Source: Erythrobasidium yunnanense (Eukaryota > Basidiomycota > Cystobasidiomycetes > Erythrobasidiales > Erythrobasidiaceae). From it: a DNA stretch of 64,000 bases. The notes beneath the pieces are model-generated. The model worked only from the letters and a program-made list of their open reading frames with translations, was not told where the DNA came from and searched no databases. A program made the position numbers and the translations under genes. Below are positions 31,855-42,333 of this stretch, piece after piece; position 1 is the stretch's first letter; each line of letters starts with the position of its first letter. The stretch is from positions 1,134,065-1,198,064 of the forward strand of contig BCJC01000001.1 of assembly GCA_001600175.1 (NCBI GenBank), in the 5' to 3' direction.

Positions 31855-32844
31855 ATGGCAGCTGCACCCGTCGAAGCTGGAAAAGCGAAGCGCAAGCGTA
31901 CGCGAGTGAGAAAGCGTCGAGGAGGTCGACGAGGAGGAGCAGGTGGTGGAAAAGCTGGCGGACTGGATCTCAGCAGCAGTGACAGCAGCGACGACGATGA
32001 TAGCTCGGATTCAGAGGAAGAAGCAACGAAGCCAGCAGTCGCAGCAGCGAAGGTATATCACATAGCTGAGAATGTAGATGGAATACTTAAGCTGACGGTG
32101 TTCCTACAGAAGCTCGATAAAGGAAAAGCCAGAGCTGCAGAACCTGTCGAAGCAGCAACGGCAGTCGCAAACGGCAAGGAAGACTCGGGCGACGATTCAG
32201 ACAGTTCTGAAGCAAGCAGCAGCAGCAGTTCATCATCCTCATCCTTCCTCTCGTCATCCTCCGAAGAAGAAGAATCCACTGCTCCCATCCAACAAAACTT
32301 GACAAACGGCCATGGCCACGCTGCACCTTCAGGACTATCTGCCGCTGAAGCAAGTAACAAGAACAAACGTACACGACCGCCGAGTCCTGTGCGAGAAGCG
32401 TCGCCGCCGTATTTACTCTTTGGCAATGCAGGAGACAACAATCCAGAGGCCTATCGAGCACTAGGGAAACCCATCCTCCACCCACATCTACCCGAAGACA
32501 AGAGTACACTATCAGCAGAAGACAGTGCTCGGATAGCTGCAGAGGAAGAAGAAGCAAAAGCAGAATACTTGCGCTTTCGCGAATTCTACGTCTCGAGAAT
32601 GGTGTCGCGCTATGGGAATCAGCTGGATGAGATCAGGAAGAAGGAAGGTGATACATTATCGGAGAGAAGACTTGGCATGCTGATCGCTGCAGTGGGGAAT
32701 GGAGCAGACTCGTTCTTGAGCGAGAAAGGGAAGGGAATCTGGCAGGCGCCGAAGGGAAGAGGAGAGAGGGAGACTGTCCTGGAAGCGCTCAACAGGCAGG
32801 AACAGCAGGATGATGCGGACCAAGGGGACACGCAGATGGAATAA
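31855..32844 (+). CDS. Rsa3-like ribosome assembly protein with Ser/acidic low-complexity region
   Basis: The C-terminal third (residues about 240-300) reads EYLRFREFYVSRMVSRYGNQ, LDEIRKKEGDTLSERRL and GMLIAAVGNGADSFLSEKG. It follows the FY..R....F...LD.IR, LI.A...G...FS..E pattern of ribosome assembly protein 3, a 60S pre-ribosome factor in the nucleolus. The N-terminus is basic (KAKRKRTRVRKRRGGRR), then comes a Ser/Asp/Glu stretch with a run of ten serines (CAGCAGCAGC / TCATCATCC microsatellite near 32215-32265). Bases 32053-32109 are probably an in-frame 57-base intron (GTATAT..CTACAG) although they contain no stop. Without it AAAK joins KLDKGKARA. ATG at 31855 is chosen as start; the preceding in-frame codon is GTG. 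Confidence 0.72.
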   Translation: MAAAPVEAGKAKRKRTRVRKRRGGRRGGAGGGKAGGLDLSSSDSSDDDDSSDSEEEATKPAVAAAKVYHIAENVDGILKLTVFLQKLDKGKARAAEPVEAATAVANGKEDSGDDSDSSEASSSSSSSSSSFLSSSSEEEESTAPIQQNLTNGHGHAAPSGLSAAEASNKNKRTRPPSPVREASPPYLLFGNAGDNNPEAYRALGKPILHPHLPEDKSTLSAEDSARIAAEEEEAKAEYLRFREFYVSRMVSRYGNQLDEIRKKEGDTLSERRLGMLIAAVGNGADSFLSEKGKGIWQAPKGRGERETVLEALNRQEQQDDADQGDTQME

Positions 32845-33314
32845 TGCCAAAGCCCGCGTGATGTCCCTCTTGCGATCCACGTAAACAGCTCCTGCTGCGA
32901 ATCACAGAGTATAGGGTACCGCGCTATATGATCTGGACTGATGTACCTAAGCGGAACAAGTCGAACTTTTTGTCGGTCACGGGTCCTATCATCTTTACGC
33001 GAGCTTTTCCGAAGGTGTAGCAGGAGCTTCCAGATGATGCCTTAAGATGATGAAAACGCGTCCCATGATGTCTTGTGAACCCATCTTCTGTGTTTACCTT
33101 CTTATCGAGCTACACTTTGCATATTTACGCAACTGTGCGATAGGGCTTTTCTTTCGCCAGGTCCATCGTCGAAAGATTAAGAGTAAAAGTAGAAAAGCAT
33201 CGAAGAAACAGCTTCAAACCTGTCGCTACTTTTTGCGTATTGATTGCGGGTATACTTTCTCACGACTTCGGCAAGCTTTTACGGGAAACTTCGTAACAAA
33301 GTCAAGGTAAGACG
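32845..33314. other. Intergenic, upstream of NADH dehydrogenase gene
   Basis: It holds the downstream end of the Rsa3-like gene and the promoter of the next gene. Frames 33047-33310 and 33244-33462 have no family likeness. T-rich tracts lie near 33215-33260. Confidence 0.45.
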
Positions 33315-35860
33315 ATGGCCGCAAGATCTCTCTTTCTGGCTTGTAACAAGCGTGCGTATATCACATCAATCCGCGAAGCCTGGAAACATCCTCGCTGAAT
33401 CTGCTATCTATCTCGTTATCGTCATTTCTTCAACCTTTTTTCGTCGCACTTCTCTCCCATGACATCTGGATATCCGCCGGCCTGGCGAACCTGTCTATTC
33501 ACTCTGTTATTATGATTGCTATGTCCAGCTCAACAGCGCCTGTTCTCTCAGAAAGCCCTGCGACTTTCACTAAGCGCCGCAAATGCTCCATCAACCTCAA
33601 CGCGAAGAAGCTATGCAACAGGCGCATCAGGACCCAACTTTCCTATTGAAGGTCACACTACTTCCAAGAAGACCATCACTGATCCAGTCACGAAAGCTAC
33701 CTTGCCAGCTGGAGTGAAGCCCGTCGATACCACTCAACCTCCCAAAGCTCCATCTTCCCTGGGCGCGGCATCATCGAGTCTGTCACAACATCCAAGCTTA
33801 GGAGCTTCACAGCCTGTCAATGCATTCACGTCTACCTCAGATTCATTAGCTAAAACAGGTGGCGAAACGGGCCCTGGTCCTAATGGAAGTGGAAACAGTG
33901 GAGGACACGCTGGAGAATCAAAGATCATCATCGAGAAGGTCAAGCGGAGCAGGCTGAGGTCATGGGTCGTCCGCTTTGCGAGAACTGTGTTGGTTCTCGT
34001 TGTTGGTGGATCAACATACCTCGTATACCGTGAGTCGCATAGCGCAGGGTCGCACTAAGAAGGTTCACTAACTGGCATGCTTTACAGAGGCGTACGTCAA
34101 CCGACACCCACCTGCACAACTCCCTCACGATCCTACCAAGAAGAACCTCGTTATCCTAGGTAATGGATGGGCATCTACCTCGCTACTCAAGAGCATTGAT
34201 ACCGAAGCGTACAACGTCGTAGGTGATGTCAGTGTGCGAAACAAAGGCACAGGCTAATGTCGCATTCATTGCGTCTCAAGACCGTCATCTCGCCTAGAAA
34301 CTACTTCCTCTTCACGCCTCTTCTACCTTCTGTTACCGTCGGTACTCTAGAAGCGCGGTCCATCATCGAGCCCACACGCTTTATCACACGACACAAGACG
34401 CGCGCTGTCGAGTTCTTCGAAGGCGAAGCGACCGATGTGGACTTGAAGAACAAGACACTTACAGTTGTCGACAACAGCGATCAGAAGGGTGAAGTATCAG
34501 AATCGACCATCCCGTACGACTATCTAGTCGTCAATGTAGGAGCGGAGAATCAGACGTTCGGTATTCCAGGAGTCAAAGAGAATGCATGCTTCTTGAAGGA
34601 GACGTGGGATGCAGAGAAAATCAGAACGCGCCTCATGGACTGCATCGAGACGGCTACTTTCAAGGGACAGACGGAAGAGGAGATCAAGAGACTTTTGCAC
34701 ATGGTCGTGGTCGGAGGTGGACCAAGTGGTGTCGAATATGCTGCAGAGGTGCGAAAGTTCCCAATCATTTGCGGTTTGAGGGCGAATGCTGACCTCATCT
34801 GTGATACTTCAGCTCCACGATTTCCTGGTTGAAGACCTGGCAAACTGGTACCCTGAGATCTCTGGGAAGATCCGAATCACACTGGTCGAAGCGCTACCAA
34901 ACGTACTTCCCATGTTCAGCAAGCAACTCATGTCAGTTACGGCGTTCACCGAACCCCTGAAGCGTCAAAGCTGACAAACGAATCTCTGTTCAGTGACTAT
35001 ACCGCGGCGACTTTCAAGGCCAACGAGATTGATGTTCTGACGCGGACGATGGTCAAGGAAGTTCACGAGAAGAAGATTATTGCGCAAGACGAGAAGAAGA
35101 ACCTCATCGAGTGGGTGTGACCGCTCTAGAAGTCGATATACGATGCTGAATATGATGTTTACAGCATCCCTTACGGTCTGCTGGTATGGGCCACCGGTAA
35201 CACCACGCGGCCTTTGACGAGGAAGATCATGAGCGACATCGGTAGCGAGAAGCAGAACCAACGGAGAGGTCTAGTAGTGGATGATCTTCTACGCGTTGCG
35301 GGCGCAGATGGCGTCTGGGCATGTGGAGATGCCACTGCGACCAACTACTCGCCTACTGCACAAGTCGCGCAGCAGCAAGGTAAATACCTTGCACGCATCT
35401 TCGATCAGATGGCGAAGAAGGAAGAATTGGAATATGCACTTGAGACGGCAAGAACAAACAAGGCGGGCCAGACTGGTGTCGATATCGAACAGCTCGTCAA
35501 ACAATACAATCGAGTCGCAACGCTCCGACCTTTCTCATACTCCCACCAAGGATCGCTCGCTTATATTGGTTCCGATAAGGCCATTGGTGGGTTACGAGGA
35601 AGCTCATAAGTCCCCACGATATATGCTGACATTTCGGTCCTCACAGCTGATTTGCCCTTCTTTAACGGAAACTTGGCATCCGTGAGTCTAGAATCGCATT
35701 CGTCCGTGGCTGTGAGCTGACCCGTGGTTCTTTACAGGGTGGTGCCGCAACTTTCCTCTTCTGGCGGTCTGCATACATTTCAAACCTGTTCTCCTTGAGG
35801 AACCGATTCCTAGTCTGCAACGACTGGCTGCGCACCAAGCTTTTCGGACGGTGGGACTAA
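33315..35860 (+). CDS. External/internal type-II NADH:ubiquinone dehydrogenase (NDE/NDI family)
   Basis: A rotenone-insensitive single-subunit NADH dehydrogenase of the mitochondrial inner membrane. A short first exon (MAARSLFLACNK) joins QQRLFSQKALRLSLSAANA across about 33352-33526, making an Arg/Ser-rich presequence. A membrane segment follows (FARTVLVLVVGGSTYLVY). Then come NLVILGNGWASTSLLKSI (FAD-binding Rossmann motif), VISPRNYFLFTPLLPS, LVVNVGAENQTFGIPGV, MVVVGGGPSGVEYAAE (NADH-binding motif), IPYGLLVWATGNTTRP and GVWACGDATATN (second FAD motif). The C-terminal membrane anchor is FLFWRSAYISNLFSLRNRFL. An N-terminal TM before the catalytic domain favours the external (NDE) orientation. 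A Ser/Gly-rich linker of about 90 residues between presequence and TM is unusual. No EF-hand was seen. About eight introns are needed. Confidence 0.92.
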
Positions 35861-36202
35861 ATCACTCTCTCCTCTGCAACATGTATCTGATGTTTCTGCC
35901 CCAACAGTGATGTCTCACGAGAGTAAATTGTTCTGACCGACAATCTCAGTTAGCCGCATTTGAATATACCCAGTCTCCCACTTAGACGTACTAGATTATT
36001 GTTTATCGATAGTAGCTCATATTTTATAATGCTTGATGCACCGAGAGCTGCTCATAAGCTCCTTACCTCAAACTTGGTAGGATCGCTATTGTCCTCATAA
36101 CTATATCAGTGATGCAAGCTGGCCAGAAGAAGCTACATCTACTATGCCTTCCACCTGAGATAACCTTGCATGCGAGTCTCTTGAGGCTACAAATGCGAGA
36201 AC
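35861..36202. other. Intergenic plus unresolved 5' part of the F-box gene
   Basis: It follows the NADH dehydrogenase stop. The first exon or exons of the F-box gene must begin somewhere here. A run encoding LCLPPEITLHASLLRLQ (36138-36190) is suggestive of an F-box start but is in another frame, and I found no clean splice into the next exon. Confidence 0.35.
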
Positions 36203-37009
36203 CAGCTGAACTCCGCCCAGATCCTGTCATGCTGTCATCCACTTTCCTTGCTGAACGTAGCAAGAACGTGCAAGGAGTGCGCAAATACTGACTTTAGCAG
36301 GCGTACGGCACCACTGACATACTATCCGTCAGGCTGAGAAGCCTTCTATTGGATTGTGATTCGCGTGATGTCTGGGAAGCCGCAAGATCGCAAGTCGCCC
36401 CGATACACGCCCAGAAGACTCAGATGCTACCTTTTGGAGTCTTCTTCACTAAAGAAGTTGACATACCGTTACCGGCGAAACCTGCCTGGATGTCTGAGCC
36501 GGCTTTCGCCCATCTCGTATTTGAGGATGTTTGTACAGTCAGTTCACTTTATCGTGCTGAATTGATAGTGACTGATTACTAGCTTCGTTCATGCTTTATA
36601 GTCTTGCGGACAGTCACCGTCGACTGTCTTGGCCGATCTGAGTAGAAGGGCGTGCTCAGAATGCTATGAGGAACAGTAAATACAGTTCGCGCACCTACGA
36701 GAATCCTATCCTGATGGATATAACAGATACAAAAGCCTCGAAGACATCATCGCCAGCTATCCCGGCATGAATTATACGTTCGCAAGGGAGGTCCTTCGCA
36801 AATGTAGAGCTGTAACAGGAGTAGGTAGCATTAGGGTCTGGAAAGACGAATTCGATGGCCACATGCAGCGGTGGAGAGCTCAGAGCAATGGCGATCTGCC
36901 GCCTCAAGATGGTATCCTTTCGCAGCAAAGAGAGGAAGAAGAGCAGAGGGATCGCACGAAAGATAAAGAATTCGCCAGAGAGTGGAATGATTGGGATAGG
37001 GCTTTGTAA
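36203..37009 (+). CDS. F-box protein, basidiomycete type (5' end unresolved)
   Basis: F-box proteins recruit substrates to SCF ubiquitin ligases. Four exons agree in phase: to 36276, 36333-36537, 36602-36675 and 36727-37009. They read AQILSCCHPLSLLNVARTCK, ELRSLLLDCDSRDVWEAAR, MSEPAFAHLVFEDVCT, SCGQSPSTVLADLSRRAC, SECYEEQ and YKSLEDIIASYPGMNYT. This order (F-box helices, SR.VW..AR, SEP.FAHL.FED.C..C) is the common layout of a large basidiomycete F-box family whose CxxC..CxxC pairs may bind zinc. The third intron is 51 bases; left unspliced, it leaves an in-frame TAA. The start codon is not found. An ATG at 36193 gives MREPAEL, one base out of frame with AQILSCC, so either an upstream exon or a frameshift is possible. 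Confidence 0.7.
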
Positions 37010-37420
37010 GCACTTCACTCTGTCTTCGATGAAGGAAGCTGAGGCTATCGACTTCGATTTGCAGACGAGCTTCACAAGCGAATGAAAGTCCTGTAATCGA
37101 TACGACACTTGGGACGTAGCGGGAGTCGATGGATATATACGATCCCTCTAAGTCGATTGTGAATTTATAGTGGGTAGGTGACCAATCCCAGTCGAATAGC
37201 CTTTTTGCATGTGCATATCCGCATCAATCGCTTGTAGCATAACAGACATACATCATTCAGTAACGAGCTCTTGAGCACTGTGTACCTGGTGTGCCTGCTG
37301 ACACGCGGTTACATATGGATCGATGCCGGTTCATCGGCAGTCAAAGTCCGCCAAAATCTGCATCTCTGATTGTCGATTGTCATTTCTTGTGTTTCTGCCG
37401 ATTCTAACCGTGTTTCTATC
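37010..37420. other. Intergenic, promoter of MFS transporter 2
   Basis: No supported gene. The small frames on both strands have no splice partners or family likeness. Confidence 0.5.
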
Positions 37421-39637
37421 ATGAACGCGACTGCTGATGCTGATCCAGAGAAGACTCCCCATGCACCTGCTCGAGATGATCCTACAAACCTGGCCGAAGA
37501 TGCTGTCCCTCCACCCTCTGGAAAGAAGTTGACTCATGCAGAAAAGGAAGCAGCTCAAACTGGATGGAGAGCAGAGGTGCATGAAATACCAAGGCAGAGG
37601 TCTTTCGGGCTCGTCGTACTGGCTCTATTGGTGACCGTCTTCTTAGGAGCACTCGATCAGGTGCATTGACTTTTCCTCTTGCTTCCTGCCACTGCATAGA
37701 GCTTATGCATGCTATGCTGCTGCAGACAATAGTATCGACCGCCCTGCCTACCATCGTAGAGTTCGTTCAAAATTGACCGATGCATAAGGTCATGAACTGA
37801 CTTTCTTCGACAGGGAGCTTGGCGGAGCCAGTGCATATAACGTATGTCACGTTTACACATACAGTGCACATTTTCTGACCTCTCTGGTAGTGGGTCGGCA
37901 GCGCATACCTTCTAACGGCAGCCTCGTCAGCTCCTTGTAGGTTCTCGGACTAGGAAAGCTCTCCGTTGGCTAATAATTGAATTGAAGTTTATGGCAAAGT
38001 CGCCGACGTCGCGGGGAGGAAGCCCACGCTCATTTTCGCTATCCTGCTTTTCATGTTTGGCTCTGGACTATGCGGCGGAGCCAAGACGATGATCTGGCTT
38101 GTCCTGGCACGTGGTGTACAAGGTATATCATAGTGCTCTTATCACATTGCCTATGTGCCGGAACCACGAACTAAATCTGTTATGCGATCCTCAGGTCTCG
38201 GCGGAGGCGGCATCATACAACTCGTACAGATCACAATAAGCGATATAACAACCCTAGAAGACAGAGGCAAATATACTGGTCTAGTTGGAACCGTCTGGGG
38301 CATAGCGTCGGTCCTAGGACCGCTTGTCGGAGGTAAATCGCCAAAAATCGTCCTAGAACAGCCCAAATACTCACAAAATACACAGGAGCAATCGTAGAGA
38401 ACACTAGATGGGGCTGGATCTTCTGGATAAATTTGCCTACCGGTGCGGTAGCTTGCACGATCTTTTTCCTCTGTTTGCGGGTGCCGCGGAAGCAAATCAA
38501 GACCCTCAGTCAGCACGCAAGGGAGTTTGACTACGTGGGCTTCATTCTCATCACTTTTGGCACGGGCAGCTTCCTAGTAGGCCTCAATAATGGCGAACAC
38601 TCGTGGAGCTCGGTTGGCTCAATAGTCCCTCTGGTCATCGGACTAGTAGCTATCGTCGCAGGCGCCATCAACGAAGTTTTCACTAAACAAATGGCTATCG
38701 TGCCTCCTCGTATCTTCAAGATTCGAAGCGCTGCTGCACTCCTAGGCATTGCGTTCCTTCATGCCTTCACCTTTTTCGCAGGGGCATATTTCCTTCCGCT
38801 CTACTTCCAAGCGACCGATGGTGCTTCACCATTGATGGCCGGTGTCCGCACACTGCCATACAGTCTCGGAGGATCTGTTACCAGTATGTTCGGAGGTTTC
38901 CTCGTGGCGAAGATCTACAGGAATTACCGCGTTATCATGGCTGTATCCCTAGGCCTTATGACCTTTGGAGTGAGTACTACCAAGCAGTCCGATTGAAAGA
39001 ACGCGGATCTTACTGCTTTCCGTTTCTCCCATAGTTCGGCCTAATGATCATGCTCGACGCCTATTCTTCCATAGCTAAGCAGGTTTTCCTGCTCCTGATA
39101 CCTGCACTCGGGATGGGTGTACTATTTCCGGTCCCGTTGATCGCTCTGCAGTCCGCAATGCCTCCCAGCAGCATAGCGGCAGCGACGGCGACGTTTGGCT
39201 TGATGCGGACAATGGGCGGCGCCGTGGGCATCACCGCTGCTGGTAGTATATATGCAAGTCAATTGAGACCACAGCTCGCCCGAGTCAATGGCTTCGATTC
39301 ATCGGCAATTATTGGAGGATCTGCAGCTTCAGCTTTGGCGTACCCTGTTACAGAGCTGCGGAATATTCAACCTCCTGAAGTCCGCATGCAAGTACAGCAA
39401 GCGTATGCGCTATCTATACGGTACATCTGGATCATGCTCACACCCATCGCGGGAGTGTGCTTCCTCCTCACCTTCTTCGTGAAGGTCTATAGTCTGAAGA
39501 GGAACGTTCATAAGGAAGGGAAGGAAGGATCGGACGATACGACAGCGGTGTCGACGCCGCCAGCGCTTGAAGCTGACAAGGCAGCTCATCCAGATACAGC
39601 TTCGGCCCAGAAAGGGGATGTTGGCTCAAGGGTGTAG
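37421..39637 (+). CDS. MFS transporter 2, DHA2 (14-TM) type
   Basis: A long hydrophilic N-terminus (about 65 residues, from [18 protein letters not shown]) precedes TM1, [17 protein letters not shown]. An intron joins it to [11 protein letters not shown], the DHA2 motif D1. Then come [33 protein letters not shown] (motif A), [51 protein letters not shown] (motif C) and [12 protein letters not shown]. The second half has [20 protein letters not shown] and [19 protein letters not shown]. The final TM ([20 protein letters not shown]) is followed by a charged tail. All junctions I tried keep phase, so it looks functional. The family exports toxins, azoles, siderophores or amino acids at the plasma membrane or vacuole. 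It shares the DITTL.[ED]RG.Y.G loop with transporter 1. Confidence 0.88.
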
Positions 39638-39831
39638 TCTACTGCATGTTTAGGTTGTTCAACACACAGTGTCAGGATTGTTGTTACAGTAGGTAGTTGT
39701 CTCTAAAAAGCCGCCCTTAGCCGGGATGTCATACCAGTGACGCTAAAGAGGCACCGGCGGAGTATTCTTGAGCGTCAGCGGCATCAAGAATGCACCTGGC
39801 TCGTCTTTCTACCATTCAAACATGCAAGTAC

Positions 39832-41031
39832 CAACATTCAAGTTAGGAGATGGTAGCAGTATTCCCGCCGTCGGTGGGTATAGCTCTGCTTGCTCTTTTG
39901 GCCAGCTTCTAACGCTTTTCGTAGGACTTGGGACATGGCAGAGCAAGCCGGGCGAAGTCGCAGCCGTAGCTTGCAGCTATCTGTGTGAATAAGCGCGTAC
40001 TGACTATCTTTTAGGCCGTGAAACACGCCCTTCAATCTGGCTACAGGCACATCGTGCGGAAAACATAGAGTTATTGAGATTATCGCTGAAGGTCTCCATA
40101 GGACTGCGCATTCGCATACGGTAACGAGGCAGAAGTCGGAAATGGCATCAAAGAATCTGGTGTTCCCCGTTCGGAGATCTTCATCACGTCGAAATTATGG
40201 TGTACCTACCACACCAAGGCGGAAGAATGCATAGACGATACTCTCAGCAAGCTCGGAACAGATTATCTCGATTTATACCTCGTCCATTGGCCAGTCGCCC
40301 TGAATCCAAATGGGAATGATCCCAAGTTCCCTACTAGACCCGATGGCTCGCGAGACGTGGTCGATGACTGGGATGCCTGCACTCAGACATGGGAGCAGAT
40401 GGAAGCTCTGCTCAAGAGCGGCAAGACCAAGGCTATCGGTGTTTCCAACTGGTCAATACCTAAGCTCGAGAAGCTGTTGAAGCACGCCAAGGTTGCGCCA
40501 GCTGCCAACCAGATCGAACTACACCCGTATCTGGTACGTGATATCCAAGGTAAGGGCATGCTGGCTGCTTACGTTTGCTTAGCCTCAAATGGACATGCTG
40601 GAGTACTGCGAATCCAAGAATATCCTGCTCGAGGCATACTCGCCGTTGGGCTCTACAGATTCACCGCTGTATGCCCTCAACTCGCACAAAGTGCGAATGT
40701 AGCCTGACCATAACCAATTCTAGGCTGAAAGACGAGGATATCAAGAAAGTAGCAGATAAGCACGGTGTCGAAACGGGCACTATCTTGATCTCCTATCAAG
40801 GTAAGCCCGCAGCTCAGCTTACTGCGATCCAAGCTGATTCCTTGTCCAGTCGCACGCGGTGTGGTCGTTCTGCCCAAGTCTGTTACACCTGCTCGCATCG
40901 AGAAGAACTTTAAGTTGGTCAAGCTCGATGATGAGGACATGAAGACGCTGAACGAGCTTCACAAGACAAAGGGCAAGCGATTCATCAAGCCAAATTGGCC
41001 AGTCTCAATGGAGTTTGCCGATTGGCATTAG
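39832..41031 (+). CDS. Aldo-keto reductase
   Basis: An NADPH-dependent aldehyde/ketone reductase with an (alpha/beta)8 barrel. Exons give MQVPTFKLGDGSSIPAVG, GLGTWQSKPGEVA, AVKHALQSGYRHIDCAFAYG, SEIFITSKLWCTYH, TDYLDLYLVHWPVALN, KAIGVSNWSIPKLEKLL and AANQIELHPYL. The catalytic tetrad Asp (HIDCA), Tyr (FAYG), Lys (TSKLW) and His (LVHWP) is complete. The cofactor-binding end is ARGVVVLPKSVTPARIEKNF. The His after IELHP is also kept. About six introns interrupt it, including one between RHI and DCAFAYG (about 40051-40110). Length (about 315 residues) fits the AKR4/AKR3 plant/fungal groups. The substrate is not inferable. Confidence 0.9.
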
Positions 41032-41084
41032 ATGTAGTATAATCGTGAACATCTAATTTACATATGAGAAGTCGAAAATAATAC

Positions 41085-42248
41085 TCAACTACCGTTCACC
41101 TGTTTCGTGCTCCCGTTTGACAGCGTTTGAGACACCTCTTTCGCTAAAGGCCCTGCAGGCCGGCCTGCCCTCTCTGCACTGTGATCTTCCAGCTCCCATG
41201 CAGCTTTCCAACCACTTGGTCGCGTCGTGTCTCGTAGTAAGGGATTAGGTATCGTGTTGAACGTACTTCCAAGCGAAGTGTACCTGCAGCAGCTGATCAG
41301 TTTCCCCATTCGAGGACGGTTGCTACGAAGCTACTCACCCGTAGTTGTATAGACTGCACCACCCTATCCCTCCTTCTCCCAGGTCCGGACACCTTAAGAA
41401 ATTCCAGATATCATCGTAGGTCCAGTCTAATATCGGATGGACTCGCATCAGGTGCGGCCACCCAGGATCTGTTACGACGAAAGGAAGTAGCTTGTCTGTC
41501 ATAGACAATCAGTAATGGCTGGCTGTCTTTGCCGTTCCAGCGCACCTGAATAAGGATCTCCGACCCTTGTGCCGACCAAGACAGCCTCTACCACTTGGCC
41601 TTGTGCATCACGCTGCAGTTTGTATTGCCCTAATGCATCTTTCATACCGGCATTGATTCGCACCAAGTCTAGATTGTACCGAGACTGGCATTCATCGACA
41701 AAGGTTTCGACTTGCGGGAAGGGTGATTGGCATTGCACGTATATACAGGGGAGAGGAGTATGCGAGGAGGAAGAGCCATTGTGCGGCGAACGTGGGTCTG
41801 TCTCGCTTGCTTGTACCGGTCGTATGGAAGTCGATGCTTGCGACTGGTTTGCTGTCTGCTTGCTATCGCTACTCGGCCGTTGACATAAAGCTGCTGCGAA
41901 GAGGTGTACGAGTACGGTGCCTAAAGAAATGCCGTTGTTGAAGAGCAGCCATAGAGAAAAGACCAAGTTGCATCATCATCAGCTTTCTTTCATCCGCTCC
42001 AGCAGAAGCCGAAAGTCGTGGAGTGCATTGATGTACAGTCTTTTCCACCATTGAAGCTCAAAGCCAGCGCAGGCCTGCATGTATGCATACATCAGATGCG
42101 TTTCGCGGACCTCGATCGGCCGGCCTTACCCATATCTATCGAGGGCTTCTTCGATGATTCGCAGGGCGCTGAGCACTTTGCGCCCAAGATGTGTATCGCT
42201 TTGCGACAGCTTGTACACAGCGTCTGCATCTTCCGCGCCGAAGGACAT
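41085..42248 (-). CDS. FAD1: FAD synthetase (PAPS-reductase-like FMN adenylyltransferase)
   Basis: Transfers AMP from ATP to FMN to form FAD. The start at 42248 gives MSFGAEDADAVYKLSQSD, then VLSALRIIEEALDRYG. The P-loop-like PP motif is ALALSFNGGKDCTVLVHLF, assembled over two introns. An insert rich in Ser, Gln and Pro follows. Then come YNLDLVRINAGMKDALGQY, VVEAVLVGTRVGDPYSG, MRVHPILDWTYDDIW, GWCSLYNYGYTSLGSTFNT, NPLLRD and GWKAAWELEDHSAERAGR. These match yeast Fad1 in order. The sequence upstream of the start is short: only 85 bases separate it from the stop of the UPF0047 gene on the same strand. Confidence 0.92.
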
Positions 42249-42333
42249 GTCGAAGCAATAGCAAGCGAGTAGATCACACGCGAAGCACAAAACATGGTGC
42301 ATTGCGGCAACACAAGCACCATAGTATCAGAGT

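Noticed and set aside
32200-32280. CAG/TCA repeat tract as a possible simple-sequence or mobile element
   Set aside because: It lies inside a Ser-rich coding segment and is an ordinary microsatellite.
36660-36740. In-frame TAA in the F-box gene, suggesting a pseudogene
   Set aside because: A 51-base intron with good donor, acceptor and phase removes it.
11370-39637. The two DHA2 transporters as a resistance or secondary-metabolite cluster
   Set aside because: They are 24 kb apart with housekeeping genes between and no biosynthetic enzymes nearby.
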